This document shows positions 58,901-61,139 of a stretch of DNA of 61,139 bases, piece after piece. Every line of letters begins with the position of its first letter. Position 1 is the stretch's first letter. The position numbers and the translations under genes were made by a program. The stretch is taken from assembly GCA_015654535.1 (NCBI GenBank), contig JAATGU010000066.1, positions 1 through 61,139 on the forward strand, written 5' to 3'. The stretch is from Bacteroidales bacterium. GTDB taxonomy: Bacteria > Bacteroidota > Bacteroidia > Bacteroidales > Bacteroidaceae. Under the pieces are notes generated by a model. That model saw only the letters and a program-made list of their open reading frames with translations, was not told where the DNA came from and made no database searches.

Positions 58901-61139
58901 ATATAGCATCTACACAGACATAGGCATCATAAGGCAACAGCAACAATGAAAGTAAGACTTGTCCCATTTGATGTTCACTTACTTGCAATACTTCACGTAA
59001 ATGCAACGACCAAGATTGGTCCTTTGATTTCCGTAAAGCATTGGTAGACATACCTAAAAGGATGGGTAAAGCAACAATAATAAGCACCAACAAAGCTCCT
59101 ATCCATAAACTTAACGGAGAAAATAAAAAAGAGCCTAATAGAAGAAGTAATAAACTAGGCGACACCAAACTACGGCGTAGATTATCAAATAGCTTCCATT
59201 TAGCTAATCCCGAAAGGGGATTTTTTTCCCGTTTGCCACCAGCTATTGGGACTCGAGGCAACAGCCATTGCGCTATTTGCCAATCGCCTCTGATCCAACG
59301 ATGACGGCGATTGGTATCCATAATGTAATTAGACGGAAATGATTCGTACAATTCCACATCACTAATGAGTGCAGAACGGACATAAGTAGATTCCAGTAAA
59401 TCATGACTAAGAATTCTATTGTCGGGAAAGCGTCCATCCAAAACTTGTATGAAGGTATCCACATCATAAATACCTTTTCCAACAAAAGAACCTTCACGGA
59501 AGATATCCTGATATACATCAGAGACAGCACGTGTATAGGGATCAATACCTACATCTCCTGAAAAAAGACGGACAAACAATGAACGTCGACTACTAAGCAG
59601 ACTTACCGATACACGAGGTTGAAGGATACCATAACCACTGACTACAATATTCCGTTTGGTATCAAATTGAGGACGATTCAGCGGGTGTGCCATTGCACCT
59701 ATTAATTTTCTAGCTGTATCCCGTGGAAGTTGCGTATCGGAATCCAGCGTAATTACATATTTTACAGTAGAAAGAATCAGCGTATCACCTTCAATTTGTG
59801 AAAAACAGTCGGCAGAACCTCCTCTAAGCAGAGCAGTAAACTCCATAAGTTTTCCACGTTTGCGTTCATATCCCATCCACACACCTTCATCCGGATTCCA
59901 TCGACGCGGGCGATGAAATAAATAAAAAATATTCTTGTGACCGGATGCATATAACTTATTTAACTTCTCTATCCCCAATCGTGCCTGTTCTAATAAAGAT
60001 GTATCCTCCAACAAGACTTCTTGGCTGGCATCACAAAAATCTGTTAATAAGGCAAAATGAAGATTACTATCACGATTGGAAAGATAATGCAGTTCGATAT
60101 TCTCTATGAGCCGATCAATAGTCTCCCGGTTGGAGAGCATTGAAGGGACAACAACCATAGTGCGACAGTCGGATGGAATACCTTCAGAAAAATCGAGACG
60201 GGGAAGTAAATTCGGCTTTACGAGCAATGTAGTTAACCAATTAACCAAAACAACGGATAATTGACTCATACAAAATAGAAAAATAAGTGACATCACAATA
60301 AATTTCCACTCAACAAACAAAGCTCCCCGAGAAAGTAGTATCTGAACAAATATAAATAAGCCCAATAAAGTGAGTAATGCAATGCCACCTACATAGGAAA
60401 CCAATGGATATCGACGAATTACACGTTCCACAACTGTCCAGAAAGGCCATTTCTGTTTAACAGCATGTGCCAAAGCAGTTTGTCCTTTTCCAACAAGATA
60501 AAAGCCTACGTGTGCTTTCCGTTTATCGAGTTCTTGAGTATCAGCTCTTTCAGCTAACAAAATAGCTTGCTGTGATATTTCCGTTTCCGTAAGTGGGCTA
60601 TGCCGTGCAAATGCTTCAACCACATGTCGATAACGATCACGAGTGGAAAAATCCATTTGTCGATAAATATTAGTAGGATCGTTTCGCAAAGTACGATCGA
60701 CAATACTCAATTTTTCCACAAAAGATTTCCAATCAGTAGTTCCAATGAAGCGAAGACTGGCAATACTATGACTGACCGATAGCTGGTTAGCAGCCTGGTT
60801 CTGACTATCTGTGTGAATAAACTCCTCTATAGACGTGCCTTCCTCAGTCAACCGCTGCTCAAGCCAACTACGAGCCATGTGCAACATTGGATTTCGAGAT
60901 GAAAGTCGCTGGCAAAATTCGGAAACAAATGCACTGGACAGTGGAATATTAGATTTAGCCATGTCGGCGACTATCTCAACCAATCTCGATGGACTTTTTC
61001 CAGCCATCTGTTGCAACTTATCTACCCAAGAATTAGCCAAATCACGATGACGTTGATTGACTTTAAGTCGCGAAGCAATTCGTTGTAAATTCTCTATTAA
61101 TGCCAACCTTAACATAATAGGAATGGCCCACAACTCACC
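52929..61139 (-). CDS. Cyclic beta-1,2-glucan synthase-like giant protein (GT84-GH94), 5' end outside window
   Basis: The frame is open to the window edge (last codons GELWAIPIML, an internal segment of this family), so the N-terminus is missing. At least 2736 codons are present. The GT84 region has YVITLDSDTQLPRD (near 461) and RRHRWIRGDWQI (near 611) beside membrane helices at about 240-290 and 650-700. A glycoamylase-like domain (about 1230-1390) contains GVPWGISESGYNRTD. The GH94 phosphorylase region (about 1480-2700) has the probable catalytic Asp in GCGDWNDGM (near 2416). NdvB/Cgs relatives make, cyclise and trim beta-1,2-glucans. Whether this enzyme makes cyclic or linear glucan is not known. 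I see no partner gene in the window. Confidence 0.88.
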   Translation of the reverse strand, partial: GELWAIPIMLRLALIENLQRIASRLKVNQRHRDLANSWVDKLQQMAGKSPSRLVEIVADMAKSNIPLSSAFVSEFCQRLSSRNPMLHMARSWLEQRLTEEGTSIEEFIHTDSQNQAANQLSVSHSIASLRFIGTTDWKSFVEKLSIVDRTLRNDPTNIYRQMDFSTRDRYRHVVEAFARHSPLTETEISQQAILLAERADTQELDKRKAHVGFYLVGKGQTALAHAVKQKWPFWTVVERVIRRYPLVSYVGGIALLTLLGLFIFVQILLSRGALFVEWKFIVMSLIFLFCMSQLSVVLVNWLTTLLVKPNLLPRLDFSEGIPSDCRTMVVVPSMLSNRETIDRLIENIELHYLSNRDSNLHFALLTDFCDASQEVLLEDTSLLEQARLGIEKLNKLYASGHKNIFYLFHRPRRWNPDEGVWMGYERKRGKLMEFTALLRGGSADCFSQIEGDTLILSTVKYVITLDSDTQLPRDTARKLIGAMAHPLNRPQFDTKRNIVVSGYGILQPRVSVSLLSSRRSLFVRLFSGDVGIDPYTRAVSDVYQDIFREGSFVGKGIYDVDTFIQVLDGRFPDNRILSHDLLESTYVRSALISDVELYESFPSNYIMDTNRRHRWIRGDWQIAQWLLPRVPIAGGKREKNPLSGLAKWKLFDNLRRSLVSPSLLLLLLGSFLFSPLSLWIGALLVLIIVALPILLGMSTNALRKSKDQSWSLHLREVLQVSEHQMGQVLLSLLLLPYDAYVCVDAILRTLVHLITRKHLLEWQASGEVERTAFNSLRSFYSKMWFAPAFAVLCDVLLSVFCPPLLFYSLPVLIAWLVAPFVAWRMSRPIEPSVPSFTGEQTLLLHQIARKTWHFFETFVTAEEGWLPPDNFQEIPEPTIASRTSPTNIGLSLLANLAAFDFGYLSAGQVVERTKKTFATMDSLKKFRGHFYNWYDTRTLEPLPPLYVSSVDSGNLAGHLLTLSQGLRELMEAPIYSPQIFAGLLDTLRVIKPLTGKNIALLQLEKELEKEPPKSLQAAYVLLKSVTTQIEDIIPLLAPQDEILKAWGETLMCNCKEYLDDFLFLTPWVEIVYSFSKDKLSESTNYIIAKVETLDQNLTLREASKFEQSICSLIEAELTELSGSKAFSAKRNIECLTIWLSCLRKAEKNVTLRMQTLSILARQSASFAQMDFAFLYNTSKKLFTIGYNVTEQRADADFYDLLASEARLCSYVAIAQGQVPQEHWFSLGRLLVVSQGEPVLLSWSGSMFEYLMPLLVMPNFESTLLDHTCKAAVQEQIEYGKTLGVPWGISESGYNRTDARLNYQYRAFGIPSLGLKRGLSEDLVIAPYATVLALMVEPREACENMQRLTAEGRESTYGYYEAIDYTPVHLRPDKSSVNIRSFMAHHQGMSLLSLVNLMKDGSMQRRFMSCPMIKAAELLLQERIPRSITANVILDDSKFELEGLHPLLVDTSEVMRIFNDTTIDPEVHLLSNGRYHVMVSNAGGGYSRWRNMAVTRWREDATRDCWGLFVYLRDKDTGEYWSTAYQPALRTTKGYEAIFTQAYAEFRQRQSGLEVHTTICVSPEDDIELRRITLSNRSHVTRTIELTTYSEVVIATQAADEAHPAFSNLFVQTEFVPSSSAIFCTRRARSKEDMPPYLLHLMVVQGNQKGDISCETDRSLFVGRGRSLVNPLAMRNTGELSDSSGSVLDPIISLRRTVSIPAGKTVTVCIALGMAETHDAVLALADKYQNFRMADRAFELAWTHSQVVLHQLNATEVEAQLYGRLAGALIYANPLRRADPALLKSNRRGQNGLWSYSISGDVPLVLLSISDNSGIDLIRQIVLAHAYWRMKGLTVELVILNEDISVYRQSLHDEIINIISSGIEAPLLEKPGGIFVRRIEQVPREDMLLLQASARIVFDDEQGTLTEQLEIPNISEPQVPILNPTRTASPNIPRKFPQRDLIFTNGLGGFTRDGHEYVITLQPGQVTPAPWCNVLANEQFGTVISESGGSYTWAENAHEFRLTPWNNDPIEDVSGEAFYIRDEQTGQYWSPTPLPAQGTTPYVIRHGFGYTVFEHSENGIDSELWIYVAIDAPVKFAILKLHNVSGRPRRISVTGYYEWVLADLRQKSLLHIQTAVDLKTGALIARNYYNTDFPGRLAFVDVGEARTLSGDRKEFIGQNGNLSQPAAMKRTRLSGKVGAGLDPCAALQVVFDLADGQERVTRFRLGFAHSKEEMYQLVSRFQHTGASREALEGVWAYWNRTLGTINVDTPDSSVNVMANGWLLYQTLSSRIWARSGFYQSGGAYGFRDQLQDVMALVHAEPSIIRKQMLRAAGHQFREGDVQHWWHPPVGRGVRTHFSDDYLWLPYVTCRYVSCVADTGVLDERVPFLEGRPLRSDEESYYDLPGRSEESATLYEHCVRSIECGLKFGSHGLPLMGCGDWNDGMNLVGKDGRGESVWLAFFLYDVLTKFSKIATFRKDDIFAERCLEQAQELKRNIGKNAWDGAWYRRAYFDNGEPLGSKSNEKCQIDSLPQSWSVISGAGDSKRSAQAMEQVNNQLVHRDDKLIQLFTPPFDKSSLNPGYIKGYIPGVRENGGQYTHGAIWAAMAFALMGETDRAWELFELLNPIQHTKTAELVATYKVEPYVVAADVYSVAPHIGRGGWTWYTGSAAWMYRLLVETLLGVNRSGDRLELSPRLPKSWNSYKVHYRYVQTMYHITFARITDTSLPCIILDGQKLSDKTILPLIDDTKEHFVEMWIE

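Noticed and set aside
1..61139. tRNA/rRNA genes, replication origin, intact transposases
   Set aside because: Read by eye on both strands, I found no convincing cloverleaf, DnaA-box cluster or transposase frame. A dedicated search would settle this.

Overview
The window is a chromosomal segment of a Bacteroides-like member of the Bacteroidales. It is AT-rich and carries SusC/SusD-type glycan uptake genes. Many genes are preceded by the Bacteroidetes-type promoter (-33 TTTG, -7 TAnnTTTG). The order ilvD-ilvB-ilvN-thioesterase-ilvC is typical of Bacteroides as I recall it. TGA is used as an ordinary stop, so the code is standard. I saw no tRNA, rRNA, CRISPR array or intact insertion sequence.

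Layout. 1-2377 is the 5' part of a SusC-like gene (minus strand). 2670-7266 holds three minus-strand genes: a lipoprotein with a c-type haem motif and a beta-propeller, a membrane/TPR-like protein, and a RidA/YjgF-like protein. 7350-18187 is a polysaccharide utilisation locus that looks aimed at decorated beta-mannan: surface lipoprotein, SusD, SusC, CE7 esterase, GH27 alpha-galactosidase with an in-frame TGA, GH5 mannanase and an AraC regulator. 18263-24358 carries acnA-icd-gltA, the oxidative branch to 2-oxoglutarate, followed by a small-conductance mechanosensitive channel. 24568-26990 holds an EamA transporter, a DEDDh exonuclease and a methyltransferase-like protein. 27238-33159 is the ilv operon, preceded by a leader peptide and a complete-looking transcription attenuator (33174-33324). 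33680-34973 has a metal-tailed SlyD/FKBP and a NUDIX protein.

35192-39178 is the most unusual coding region. It is a compact, translationally coupled cassette of a SNF2-like protein with eroded ATPase motifs, a GNAT-like protein, an IbrA-type PP-loop (PAPS-reductase-like) protein and an IbrB/ParB-like protein. A 151-bp hairpin element with perfect 29-bp ends follows it directly. 39521-43432 has a methyltransferase, a TlpA-like thioredoxin, a CyuA/UPF0597 protein, and a membrane protein paired with a winged-helix regulator. 43749-52810 carries a GH31 glycosidase, aroC, lysS, gpsA, pgi and a HAD phosphatase. 52929-61139 is most of a giant cyclic beta-1,2-glucan synthase-like protein (GT84, glycoamylase-like and GH94 regions), cut by the window end.

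The strongest non-coding signals are: (i) two unlinked intergenic arrays, at 17198-17269 and 47638-47709, each with four TGTACA palindromes spaced exactly 22 bp apart; (ii) the ilv attenuator; (iii) the hairpin element at 39211-39361; and (iv) a duplicated SusC promoter/leader/5'-coding block, where the copy at 2377 still carries a decayed tail of the esterase gene that precedes the other copy.
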